From Chlorokybus atmophyticus (lineage: Eukaryota > Streptophyta > Chlorokybophyceae > Chlorokybales > Chlorokybaceae), in the NCBI GenBank assembly GCA_009103225.1, contig RHPI01000003.1, positions 345,332-409,331 of the forward strand: 64,000 nucleotides of DNA, read 5' to 3'. A model generated the notes under the pieces. That model made no database searches and was not told the DNA's origin. It saw only the letters and a program-made list of their open reading frames with translations. The position numbers and the translations under genes were made by a program. Each line of letters starts with the position of its first letter. Position 1 is the first letter of the stretch. This document shows positions 33,884-45,122 of this stretch, one piece after another.

Positions 33884-34886
33884 CTATAGCAGCTTCTTGC
33901 GCTCGAAGAAGCTGCGCAGGTAGTAGAGCTGCAGGAGCGCCAGACCCACGCAGATGAAGAGCGTGAGCACACTGAACCATGCCACTCGCCCGTTAAGGTT
34001 CTCTGCACACAGTTGCAGTACAAACAACAACAATCAGTCAGCGTGGAATCCATCAACAAGTGCAGCTCGTGTGCAAGTATGTTGCTTTTACTCACCGCTG
34101 ATGTCTCGAAGCTCCTTTTCTCTATCTTTCAGATAGAGCTGCTCTTCATAGATGGAAGCGACAGTCTCCTCAAGCTGCCTCATCTCCAGTTCAATGCCCT
34201 TCAAGTTCTCCTTCTTCGCAATCGCCGTCCAATCCTGTGCAGCGCGTGTTGTCAGACACACACGCACTCAACTCGCACTCACAAGCTGCTGCTTCCCAGG
34301 CTGCACTGCATACGGGAATGAAATTGTGCTGGTAACATGAATGGACCTTGCCTTACCTTTGCTTCAACACCCGTCTTCCATTGCAGCTTCACTGAAAGCT
34401 TGCTCCCCCGATCAGCTGTTGGGCATGACTTTAGCACAGATTTGCTCATGCGCAACAATGCAATGCCACACTTGAACAGCAGCAACAAGAAGGACAGCGT
34501 GCCTGCTGATGACCAGAAGCAGGCCTTGTATGTGCCGGAGTCTTTGGCAGTGAAGCCGAATGAGCCCTTGCTGCTGGCCTCGCGTGTGAAGATAATCTCA
34601 CCGCGAGGAGAGCTGACAGTGGCCGTCACAGCACGCTCAGCTGGAAACACCACCTCGTACTCACCAAGCACAAGCACACCCTGCTGGATGTCCTCAGTCA
34701 CGCACTTGGTCGTCCCGGGCTGCGATAAACAGTCTAATTGTGGCTGTGAACAGCAATCAACAACAACAATGCATGCAATCTGTACACATCTACCAGGATG
34801 TCGAAGGTGAGGGCGTGGGAGGTGGAGGCCAGAAGCAGCACCAGCAGCGCAGTGGCAGCAGCCCAGGCAGCGGCCGTCGCATGCAT
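33884..34886 (-). CDS. p24 family (EMP24/GP25L, delta-type) transmembrane cargo receptor
   Basis: Cycles between ER and Golgi, selecting cargo for COPII and COPI vesicles. Exons on minus: 34,886-34,794; 34,719-34,503; 34,415-34,357; 34,234-34,096; 34,002-33,884, giving 208 aa. Signal peptide 1-25 (LLVLLLASTSHA). GOLD domain follows, with the conserved Cys pair (KCVTEDIQQGVL and YKACFW). A coiled coil lies at about 130-168 (KGIELEMRQLEETVASIYEE) and a membrane segment near 178-198. The cytosolic tail is YLRSFFERKKLL, with the FF and KKXX signals for COPII and COPI. The 87-nt piece 34,502-34,416 lacks stops and could be read through. I treat it as a GC-AG intron because removing it restores family length and the usual step from the Cys loop to SVKLQWKTG. 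If it is retained, the protein has 237 aa and a hydrophobic insert. Confidence 0.94.
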
Positions 34887-37415
34887 GGTTGGCAACTACG
34901 TGTGTGCGTGTGCAGAGAGATCGATCAACCGAGGTGCAGCTAGTGAACCTCTCCTCCAGCTGCTCCCTCCCTGCTGCTGCATGCGCTAAACCCTAATTCA
35001 CGCAGTGGACACACAACATGTAGTGGTGCATGCAGTTATGGACACAACTAGCAGCAGCTTAAGGAGCAAGCTGTCAATCCTCCATGTCCTCACCTGCCTT
35101 GCGGGGCTGTGTGCTGCTCAGCGCAGGGTCCTTGTCGCCGCCGCCGGCAATGCTGGACACCAACACCGCTGATGACAAGCAGTGGTGATATTGCTATATG
35201 GCCAATTTGGATATAGAACTGTGCATGCAGTTATGAGTCATTAACAACGACAACAGCTGCAGATTACCAAAGGCACTGTGTGAGTCACACTGCCTTTAAT
35301 AACACCTGTGACCAAAACACTCTAGGCTAGAAAGAGGCTGAAAGGTCTACACGTTATAGTGTTTAAAGACAACCATACAATTGATTATTGAAGTGGTGAA
35401 GTAGCACCATTCACGATTGCATAACTAGTTTAATACGTGTTATTAATACGAGGTCAATATTAATGTAAGTTATTACTTATAATATTGAGCGCTCGTATAA
35501 AAAAGAAAATGGGATATCATAATGTGGTGGAATGTTACGATGCATCTTTATTATCATGCTTTTCTCATGTGTGCGAATCCTCATATTAAAGCAAACCACC
35601 AATGCATCCAATTCCAATTTAAATACGCAATAATTTTAAATGATCAGTTTTATTGACTCAGTTACCATCATGATTGTGCATTTAAAATGTATAAGTTCTT
35701 TTAGTAAACATGTCTTACATAGCTAGATGTGCTATTTTTTTATACACATTCATTAATTTAAGCATACCACATTAAATATGTATAAGCATGATGTATATAC
35801 AAATATAATGCTATCTATGATGGTAGCAGCTTAACGCTTCGCATGCCATTCTACTTCTACAAGTGTCATATAGATTCTAGTATGATGTACTTGTTCTTGA
35901 ACGTGCACATGATAATATCATTATCAATATGTGCAAGTGTGGCAAACGTGCTTCATATTTCATTACATATTGTCAAGTGCTGCATGCGTGACTAGTGTAA
36001 TTGTACATTTGCATTGCACTATTTTGCATTACATACAAATATGCTTGCGTACGCAATACCGATGAAAGATGAAATATACACATGTATGCGCATTCAAAGC
36101 ACATCGCATACACATAACAACTTTGAGGTATGTCTACATCAATCTACAAGCATGTGATTGGCATGGATGCAAGAGATATGTATGTAGTACCATTACCAAG
36201 CGAGGGGATGGAAGAATGTATATCAATGCAAGGGGAGGGTAGCTTATCGTAAACACTGTCATTTCTTTTGCAAGCTTTCAACGATGCAGGAGTATGATCG
36301 CTGCAATTTACGTGTGTATCGTAGTTGAGATTGCATTGGTATGCACGATGCATATGCCGATATGCCAGCATTCCTGTTACTCGCGCATGCAGTGTGATCA
36401 CTCATGCCAAGTACTCAATCAGCAAAGAACGCGTACACAACCAAATACGACAACACAAAGCACAACAAAGCAAACACGTATATCAAGAAACTCACACCTT
36501 CATATAGCATCAACGTTAACATGCACAAGCCACAACCAACACAACGTATACCATGATGTTACACGTACCTATTTCCTCCAAGCCCCCACTCCTACCATGC
36601 CATACACACTACAGTATCAACAGTAGCAACAATAACACACCTGCTCGAAGGGCGGAGAAAAAAACAGAGAGAAATGGAGAGGTTGAGAGTTAGCGTGCAT
36701 TGAGCAGTGCGCAGGTGTGTAATTGAGTCGGTGCCGAGTGGGGGGGTTGATTGTGAGGTGAAGCAGCCGGCAGTATGGCAAGGTACACACGATATGATGT
36801 GTGCGTGTGTGTGAGAGGCTTATACTATGCATATGCGCGGAAAAGTTAAGATATCACTGACAGCCCAAATGGATATAAGTTATAACGGGGGGAACATCAA
36901 CGTGCATGCAAGTGTATGTGTGTAAGTCCACAAGACAGCTATGTGTTCGCATGTAAAAGCCCAACTTTCAATTGGAGTGTGGTAAAGCATTTCATACACT
37001 ATGATTGGGAAACTCATAGAACATATTCCTCACATTCACTTTCCACCACCAGAATCAGCTATTTGCGTTTCTTTTCACCTATACCCCATTGAAATAATTC
37101 AGTTTCCTATTCCCACTATTACCTCACCCTCTTTAATAGATAAGCATGCAACCCCGGCATTGCAATATGCGAAGCATACCACTGGCAGCAGCCTTTGCAT
37201 CCAATCTCTCTTTACCCAATGGCGGCATTCAAGCGAACACCTCTGTTTAACAAAAATCCGTGTTTCACAATACACAACCAGCCCATCAAACTAGCTGGCA
37301 CTAGACTACTGTGGCACTACCTACTGTATGTCACAGACTACGATGCTCAGTGTGCACTGCGCTGTGCAGTATTTTTCTACAAAACTGAACACACCCAGCT
37401 GCACTAGCTGCTTGT
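34887..37415. other. AT-rich intergenic DNA with one possible orphan 3' exon
   Basis: On minus, about 35,190-35,072 encodes SIAGGGDKDPALSSTQ followed by PRKAGEDMED and a stop, GC-rich against AT-rich surroundings. It may be the last exon of an unrecognised gene or a relic. The rest (35,200-37,400) is strongly AT-rich with short frames only. Confidence 0.4.
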
Positions 37416-39386
37416 TCAACAGGTGATGCGCAGCGGAAGTGTGAGGGGTGCCTTAATCTTGCGATCGACCGTGAACAGGCCCCAGCTGTTACCCACCGAG
37501 CCAGGAGGATTACTCGCAGGGTTGCTACCATCAAAGGCATTGAACCTGCACAACACCGTCAGAGACATGAGCAGGTAGTGGATTGTGTTCGCACGTCACA
37601 CAAGAGGGGTAAGCACACTCACCAGAAGCCTCGAAGGTTGTTCTTGCGGTTCAGGCAAGTGATGTCGGTGAGGTAGCGCTTCATGTTGGCGGGGGATGGC
37701 ACTGCAACACCGTTTTTGTTGCTGAAGTCGGGACCCGCTGAGGGCCAGCCAGTCTCCGTGTTGATAATGCGATAGTTCTTCCACGCGGGCATCTTGGCCT
37801 TGATGTCGCGGTAATGCTTCTCATAGACGTCCGTGGCTGGTGCACCAATAGCATAACCCTCCCTGTAAGAACAAACAAACGTCAACAACCATGCATGTTG
37901 GTACACGGCTTAATCATGGGTTGCGGTGTGAGCACGGTGCATACCAGTAAGAGAAGGCGTTGTAGGACACCCAGTCCTCTTGGAGTAGCAGCTGTGGGTT
38001 TGCTAGCTTTTGTGCCCACACGTCTGCCTCCGTGACAAGAATACGGCCGTTGCCTGTTGCATGCAGCAGCTGCCGAACCTGTGATTAATGAGGTGTTAGC
38101 GCTAGTTCGCAAGATGGCGTCTGTTGCAAGGGAGGGAGCCCACACCAGAGCATGCTACGTACCTGGAACATTTTCCTAATGACGTACTCAGCAGTCACCT
38201 CCTTGCGGTAAAGGGTTTCTGACCCAACAATGATACCCTCCACGTTGCCCAGGCCAAGAGGGATCAACTTGTTCTTCAGATAATTATACTCGTTCTGCAA
38301 CCGCATAAACCAGGTCAGTAACGCCAATGTACCTAACCAGCAAGCCCGGTTATCAATCGACTTAACAACCACTCCACCTGGAACAAGCCGTCATCAGAGC
38401 CTATCCACATCCCAAGCCACAGCTTGAAACCCTGCCGCTTAGCCTCTTGAAGATAGATTCGGCCAGCATCGCAGCCATCCACCGAGAATGTGCGCAGGCG
38501 GCTTGTCACTTGCTTCAGCACCTGCGGGAGAATGAATACCTTACTATATATTGCTGCAATAAACTAGAAAGGCAGATGTGGCCGTCGCTGCGGTGTTTCT
38601 GTGCATGAGTATACCTTGAAGTCAGCGCGGATGCTAGCAAGCAGGTCGTTTGCCGGCGGGCAGTAGGGGTTGTTGGGGTCACGGCTGGCACCCCAGTTAA
38701 GACCCCACAGCGGTGGTGCATTGTTGGTTGGCACTGGTGGCAGAACCACATCCTTCACTGCAAACACACGCACTCACCGGTCATGGCCCTGATAGTGCCC
38801 AAGACTACCCTACACTTGTGTAACCGTGTTTGCTGCACAGTAAGCAGGTACGCTTGAGACAGTACTTACCGCATGTTTGGTACAGCTCGCCAGAGCCGCT
38901 GAAACTGCACTGATCAGCGAGTGGTCCATTCGCCTGAAAGTACCTATCCATCAACCTGCTCGCCTGGCTCCGAGCTGCAGCGACATCCCCGGGGCATGCC
39001 TGCATGTCATAAATGTAACCGTCAGGATTCTCAGCACATGTGTGTGTGGTGGTTTGAAACTTGCTGCACGTTGCAGGTCAATAGCACAAAGAAAGCTACC
39101 TTGTCTTGAGCAGAGCAAGTGCCAGCCACGTTTGTGCAACAGCAGATGTAACCAATGGTTCCTGTAACAAACAACGCATAAGAATCTGATACGGCAAGTT
39201 GGTTTTATAAACTGTCAGGTCAGACATGCATAAAGCTGATGCTGGGGCCCTTCTCAACATACCGCAAAGAGACGCCTGGCTGACGCTACTCTTCGCTCTG
39301 CAATGCGGCAAGCAAGTTGCGTGAGCGCCACTCCAGGAAAGCGCTGCCAGCGCCAATACCAGCAGCAGTGCCACTTGGCGCACCAT
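37416..39386 (-). CDS. secreted glycoside hydrolase family 17 protein with N-terminal X8-like domain
   Basis: Likely hydrolyses or transglycosylates beta-1,3-glucan in the wall. Exons on minus: 39,386-39,263; 39,161-39,100; 39,029-38,870; 38,757-38,615; 38,521-38,378; 38,294-38,163; 38,078-37,945; 37,862-37,623; 37,545-37,416, giving 422 aa. Signal peptide to about residue 24 (LLLVLALAALSWSGAHA). Residues 41-115 hold spaced cysteines and MDRYFQANGPLADQCSFSGS, which matches the end of the X8/CBM43 carbohydrate-binding module. GH17 runs from LWGLNWGASRD to GLFTVDRK. The proton donor is E237 in VGSE (usual VGNE) and the nucleophile E336 in NTETGWPS. Eight GT-AG junctions; the acceptor before residue 63 (CTGAG) is the weakest. 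The GH17 part resembles the fungal/bacterial exo-glucanase style more than land-plant endoglucanases. Confidence 0.93.
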
Positions 39387-41294
39387 GTTTGAAACACGCT
39401 CACACTGCACAGTGAGGGAACACAGTCTGTGAGCGAAACGTAAGCGGAAACACGCGCAGAGCATACGTCAGAGCAATAAAAGTAGTGCACTACAAGCACA
39501 CTGCAAGACACAGCGTGTCACACCATCTCAGCCATGCAGTCAGCCTTGCAATACTCAATCTGCGGTAACGTAATAAACATGTCATACTTCAGTATGAGCT
39601 GACCAACCAACACATCAAGCGGTCATATATGTGCACCAAACCCGTTTCTTGGACAGACCAAGCCAGCTACACGACATGCACGCCTCAAGCAGACACAGCT
39701 CAGCTCCACCGACACATCTACTGTTCACAGCTATTGCGACCAGAACGCTAGGACACCAAATCAGCCATACCGGAGCTGCGAAGCAGTCTTCCTCAAACAC
39801 CGCCGCCGCCGCCTGGGCTCAACCCGACACGGTGCAGTGAAGTGTGGCAAGCAGCTATATGTACTTGCGTGGCACACATTGGATAGTCCCAGTACCAACC
39901 GTACGATTGTTTGGCACGGGATGTCCGCGTAGCATCGCACGGCTCAGAAGCGACGCAGCTGCCACACGCCAATTTCCCGGCCTCGACGTTCCATTCATTG
40001 AAGTACAGCGTAGAGAAACTCCGCCGCGTATTATGGACCATGATTATATCAATGGTGGGCAAGTTGATGTCATAAGTGCCCAACCTGCACAACTGACACT
40101 GTGCTGCGGTAAAGTGACCGAGAAAATTACTCATATCGGCGCCTTGCATTCTTGATATTGGTTATTCGGGCGGTGTTCGGGTCCTGCAGCGGTGCCGTCT
40201 TGGATCACGGTTTAGCCTCAACCGCAAAAGCTTGCTTGCTCACCGTGGCGTCACAATTGGCGGTGATGCACGGGTGCGGCGCGTGAAGGGGTGGCGCAGC
40301 GCGCAACGCGGTTGGCGCATGGCGCTACGCAACACGTGGCCGCCAGGAAGGCGTAGCTGTATAAATCATGGCACACAATTGGCAGGTGCCCACTGAATAC
40401 CCTGCATGAGCCCAGCGCATTGCGGTGTAGCTTGATCACGGTATGCAAATGCATGATATTATTGATACGGTGTTCAACATCAGACTGCAAGCACAGCAGT
40501 GATATCACACGGATATTAAGGTAAAGTTTTTGCCTAATGCATTACACGTACATCTGACACAACCCCGCGTAGCTTACTTGTGCACATTTTTGGCGTAATA
40601 TGGCCATATTTCAACTTTGTTTGCTGCCATTAATGCGGTCCCTTGCTTGTGTTGCTGTGCTAGCATACTGGCCCCTGTATTCTACGAGACGCACATAAGC
40701 AACCAATGTATACGTATACGTATACTTGTATATGCTGCTGTTTAATATGATTGCTTGCGATAGCACGCTTACGCAAGTTGTATTTCATTTTTACATATAT
40801 GCATCTTGCAATATGGTTGCTTTATTATATACACATTTGTATATAATTGAAGCATTTGTCCCATATGTATACAACAACTGCAATTGCGGTATTCGCGATC
40901 AATTAACATTCGGTAATATATACGCGTGTGTGTTCTTGTGCGCACATAACGGCACACATGTGTGCAGTATCTATGTGACAAATGTGTACATTTGTTGTTA
41001 CTTTATAAGCAAAGCAAACACTTCACAACAATGTGAGATGTAGTCAACCTTACGACACGCCTGACGTAGCACATGTGGAAACATGCTTATTAACACAATC
41101 ACACCATACAAGCTATCCTAAGCCAAGAGTTTTATTGACTTGCTACCTTGGTAGCCGTGCAAGGGCTGCACTTATGATCACATCAAAATTGCGAGCATGT
41201 TGGATGGCCAACAACGCTCATGACATTGAGCACCACTATGTACACTACTCGCCGTTGTGTCACCTTTGGCAGAACTGTGACCTCAAGAAGACTT
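39387..41294. other. intergenic, no gene recognised
   Basis: Holds the upstream region of the GH17 gene. An alternating GTATACGTATACGTATAC run lies at 40,708-40,725. AT-rich with short frames. Confidence 0.5.
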
Positions 41295-43283
41295 TCATGG
41301 GCTCAGTTTGCGGTTGCCTGTGGCTTTGGCATTGGCTGTGTACGCCCTGGTGCAATCATTCCGCGTGCAGGTCACAGAACCACCCTGCCAGCACCAGGCT
41401 GTAAGTAGTATTCGACAAGCTTTATGTCATGAATGGTGTAAGCCAGTAGAATTGCGACTTGTCATGCACCAAACAAGTGCGCTTACCGCCTGGCACTTGC
41501 AGACGTTGCAGCGCTCATACCACATCTGACCAGCTTGCTTAGGGGAGTTGTGGTACTCGCAGGAAGCGCACACGCCTTCAATGCACCTCAACCCGCGAGT
41601 GCAACATTCCTGCATGGACCACAACATGAACTTATGGACCGCAAAGGTGGGTTGTAATAAGGATGTGGTGCCCAAGCGCAAGCGTCATAACCGCATGCAG
41701 CAGGCCATATGATTTACTAACCGTGCTGGGGCAAGTTGCGCCAGGAGCAAGCCTTGCTTTGCAGCTGCCGGCAGAGCAGAACTCGTTTGCATCGCAGTCA
41801 GTGGACACCCTGCACCTCTGCAACACAGTGAACACAATTCAGTAAGTCGCATACATATGGCGTGGGTACGCAAATCCTTATCATGCGCACGGTTGTGAGC
41901 AGTACCGAAGGGCAATTGGTCCGGTCACACTTCATGCTGGGATAGTTGGTGTAGCATGTGCACATGCTGCAGCCGTCTGTGCCCTTGCAAGTCTGGCGCA
42001 ACTGCATGCACCACACTGTATCAAACTGGTTGCTGAATGCGATTCAATCAAGACCACAGACCGCAGACCAACCTTACAAAACAGCACGCTGGACCTGTCG
42101 ATTGCAACCATACCTGATAAACTTTGCCTGCGTACATGCAGGACCCGCAGACTCCATTTTTCGTGGCGCTTGCACCGAGGCAAGTGAGACCTGCACAGGC
42201 ACACCATGGGTCAACTTGCTCAGCTACTGAGCAGCTTGCATGCCAGGTGCAGCTCACGAGCATGCTGAGTATATGCATGTGTGTAACATGGCCTGCAAGC
42301 TTACCTGCCCTGCACTTTGCAACTATCTTTGCCGCATTGGGGTACGTGCACGAGCCGCCAGCACCTGTGCACAAACTCAAGTAAGGCTGGGACTCGATAG
42401 TGCGAAGGCATGCAGATAAAGCGGTCCAGGTGTATGTGGTCACAGCATGCACGGTTTCACTGTGTTCATGTCTTGTGACCTGTGCGAGGCGTGCAGTAAC
42501 CGCCACTGCACCACTGTGTGCCGCACTGACTGTCATTGGTGCACTGCGTACAACATGTTTGTTAGCCGAGCTCATGACAACAGTGACACACACCGAATGG
42601 GGTATGCACAGCAGTGTGCGCACTTGACAAGCAAACACACACATGCATGTGCGATGGCACAGGAGAAGGTAGGTGCATAGTACAGTAAGGTTCAATGCAT
42701 ATGTGCATGCGAGTGTATTGATAAGCTGGTTGTGGACAATAGCGCTAAACATGCCAGCGCTGCTACCGCTGATTGTCACCAAGAATTGCACGCGCTCACG
42801 AAAGAACATCAAGCAATGAGACAACTCGAGCAGCCAACTATACTGAGTAACTTTATATATCAATCCTCAGCCAGCAGCAGCCGTCAGCTTACCCGGCAGA
42901 CGGCTTTGGTGCAGCCCACGGATCCGGTTTGGGCGTTGCACGAGCACACGTTGCAGCCGTCGCCGGCGGGGAAGCTGCTGCCGCCGGTGTAGGGCTTGCC
43001 CTGGTAAACGCAGTTTGCTGCTGCCGCCTGCAAACCATCAAGCATGCCAGTCATCAATACTTGTGCTTGTCCAGCTAGCTCTTAAGCAAGACCACTATCA
43101 GCCTGCAGCTCTGTGTAGATCCTTTCAATACATTGCAGTTCTGTAACAGCTGAATTGACGTGCCAGGACAGCAACAAGTACCTGTGCAGTTACCTGTGGA
43201 AGCAGCGACAGCAGAAGGAGAGCGCCGGCGGCGGCGGCAAAGCAGGCCGCAGCAAGTGGCGGGAAACCCATCGAGGCGGCCAT
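41295..43283 (-). CDS. secreted cysteine-rich protein with alternating VWC-like and Dickkopf-like modules
   Basis: Function unknown; probably extracellular. Exons on minus: 43,283-43,194; 43,027-42,893; 42,543-42,480; 42,364-42,305; 42,190-42,114; 42,001-41,906; 41,817-41,722; 41,609-41,487; 41,384-41,295, giving 276 aa with every phase fitting. Residues 1-30 form a signal peptide (GALLLLSLLPQ). VWC-like modules: 34-74 (CVYQGKPY, GDGCNVCSC, VGCTKAVC), 134-172 (CMYAGKVY, DGCSMCTC, MKCDRTNC) and 223-258 (RCNVCKC, VTCTRNDC). Between them lie two modules with the C-X5/6-C-X5-C-X4-C pattern, then G-X-C, and CRAGLTCL or CTRGLRCIEGVC, as in Dickkopf or EB folds. Module borders coincide with exon borders. 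The tail is Ala/Lys-rich. Exon choice rests on cysteine pattern and phase only, without transcript support. Confidence 0.78.
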
Positions 43284-45030
43284 CAAGTCGAAGGAGGAAA
43301 GGGGGGACGAGCAGAGTGAGACGCCAGCAGCAAACAAGCAAGTTTGAACTTGCTGATCAGCGTGAGCAAGCAGCAACAAGCATACAAGCGAGCAGCAAGG
43401 CTTTTCAGCTTTAAGCCTTGAGGTTTGCCAGTCACATGCACAGAGACTCTCTGCTTGCTGCACCTTTCGATAGAGCTGCCGCGGGTTCAACTTTTAACTG
43501 CAGCCTGCTGGCACAAGCTTTGTTTTGTTAACGGGGCTGTGGCAAACGGAACCCCAGCCCAACTGACTGCAAAACCCGCCAAACTCGCTAGCCAAGCGCA
43601 GTTTTGCAAACCTCTCCCTCGGCCGTAAAACACCGGTCAGTTAGTCGCTTCTTCCCGCCTTCCCGCGCGCTCTTTCGGCTGACGAGCAGTGGCGGTGCTG
43701 CTGCAGTGTACAGCCGTTTTGACAGTCCGCGGCAACCGTGAGATGCTGGTTTGTTAACCCGCTGGAAGAGGCAGGAAATAACCCAGGCCAGGACCAAACT
43801 GACTGTCGCAATTCGCGCGCCGCCGCCCGTTACTGATTGTAACCGACGGGAGCTCTCGTTAACGACAAACAGCAGGTGGGGCTTTTCAACTGTAACTGCC
43901 CGGCACGTGACGTGAGGCGTCGCGGTCATGTGGAGCATTTGGCTGTGAACCATTGGCGGCGAGTGCCACCGGCACTGCTCAATCCTCAGCACAAGGGAAA
44001 GTCCCCATGCCTACAGCAACCAACACTAGCTATGCATACAGGTAGATTCTGCTGCAGCTAGTGAATTGCCTCAATGTCTTGTATGTTATCCTAAATATGT
44101 GTACTTGACTACGTGACGCCTCCAAAGTACTTACATGTTTATTGATGCAAATGCATGTGTTTAGTTATGGTTTACATACTTGTATAGCATCGTTTATGTA
44201 TGATTATTGACGATTTTGCATATCAATACATAACATGTCACATTCTTGATTAGTTCAGAACCCTGGTACATCACATGTACATGATGTCCGTAAATGCAAT
44301 ACAAACTTTTGCTTCAAAGTACATAATTCTTATCGTAATATCGCGATAATGTTACATGTATGTAACATGATAAAATACATATAATAATAACACGCGACAC
44401 ACCACACCGAGTTTATAAGATTAAAATCCTTGCGCCTTGAACACCGTGTGAAAGCGCTTAATAGATGTTTTCAACATGTAGAGAATGTTGAAGGAAAAAT
44501 TAGATAAAAATGGTCTCTTTCACGAACAAATCGCATCCTAGTAGACCATGGACGACAAAAAGACAGCGTAATGCTACACTTCGCATAAAGTCAACCATCT
44601 TCCAAACTCAAGTGCATGCAAACAGCTATACAGTATGTGGTATTGCTTGGCAGGATGAACAGAGTTGACACCTTCGCTTTCTACCAATTCTAGCACTTTG
44701 TTATGCCCATAGCCCGGCGTGTTCATCTTCACATACGACATCCATGCTGTGTTTTTTTGTTTAACCAGTCGCGCACGCTCTTGCATGAAAGACCATGCTT
44801 GCATGCATTAAACAATCGATTAATTAAGTAATGGAGTGCAGTTCGTAATGGTTGGTTGAGACTGTAATAAGCGCTTTGTGCAATGCTCGGTGCTGTACTC
44901 GAATCAAGCAATCTCATACGAGTTTACACATTTGAGAATGTGCAACGCAGTTGCATTACCTTAAATGCTTTACAATGTTTTGATGAAAGCCACATACTAG
45001 TAATTGAAGCTGGGCCGATTACTGGTATTG
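43284..45030. other. intergenic, no gene recognised
   Basis: GC-rich to about 43,990, then AT-rich. A minus frame at 44,574-44,804 reads KNTAWMSYVKMNTPGYGH and could be a relic, but no family is evident. Confidence 0.45.
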
Positions 45031-45122
45031 ATCATTTATGACGGCTTGTGCAATGCCGTCATAAATGATCATGACGGCATTGCACAAGCCGCATTTATGA
45101 CGGCTTGTGCAATGCCGTCATG
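45031..45122. repeat. two adjacent perfect hairpins built from one repeated palindrome
   Basis: Hairpin 1: arms 45,031-45,045 and 45,055-45,069 (15 bp, perfect), loop TTGTGCAAT. Hairpin 2: arms 45,070-45,091 and 45,101-45,122 (22 bp, perfect), loop CATTTATGA. The unit TGACGGCTTGTGCAATGCCG occurs in both orientations. No flanking gene is evident. Confidence 0.95.

Noticed and set aside
42048-42863. 271-codon minus frame as a single exon
   Set aside because: It runs through several introns of the cysteine-rich gene; the true coding pieces lie partly in other frames and have clean splice sites.
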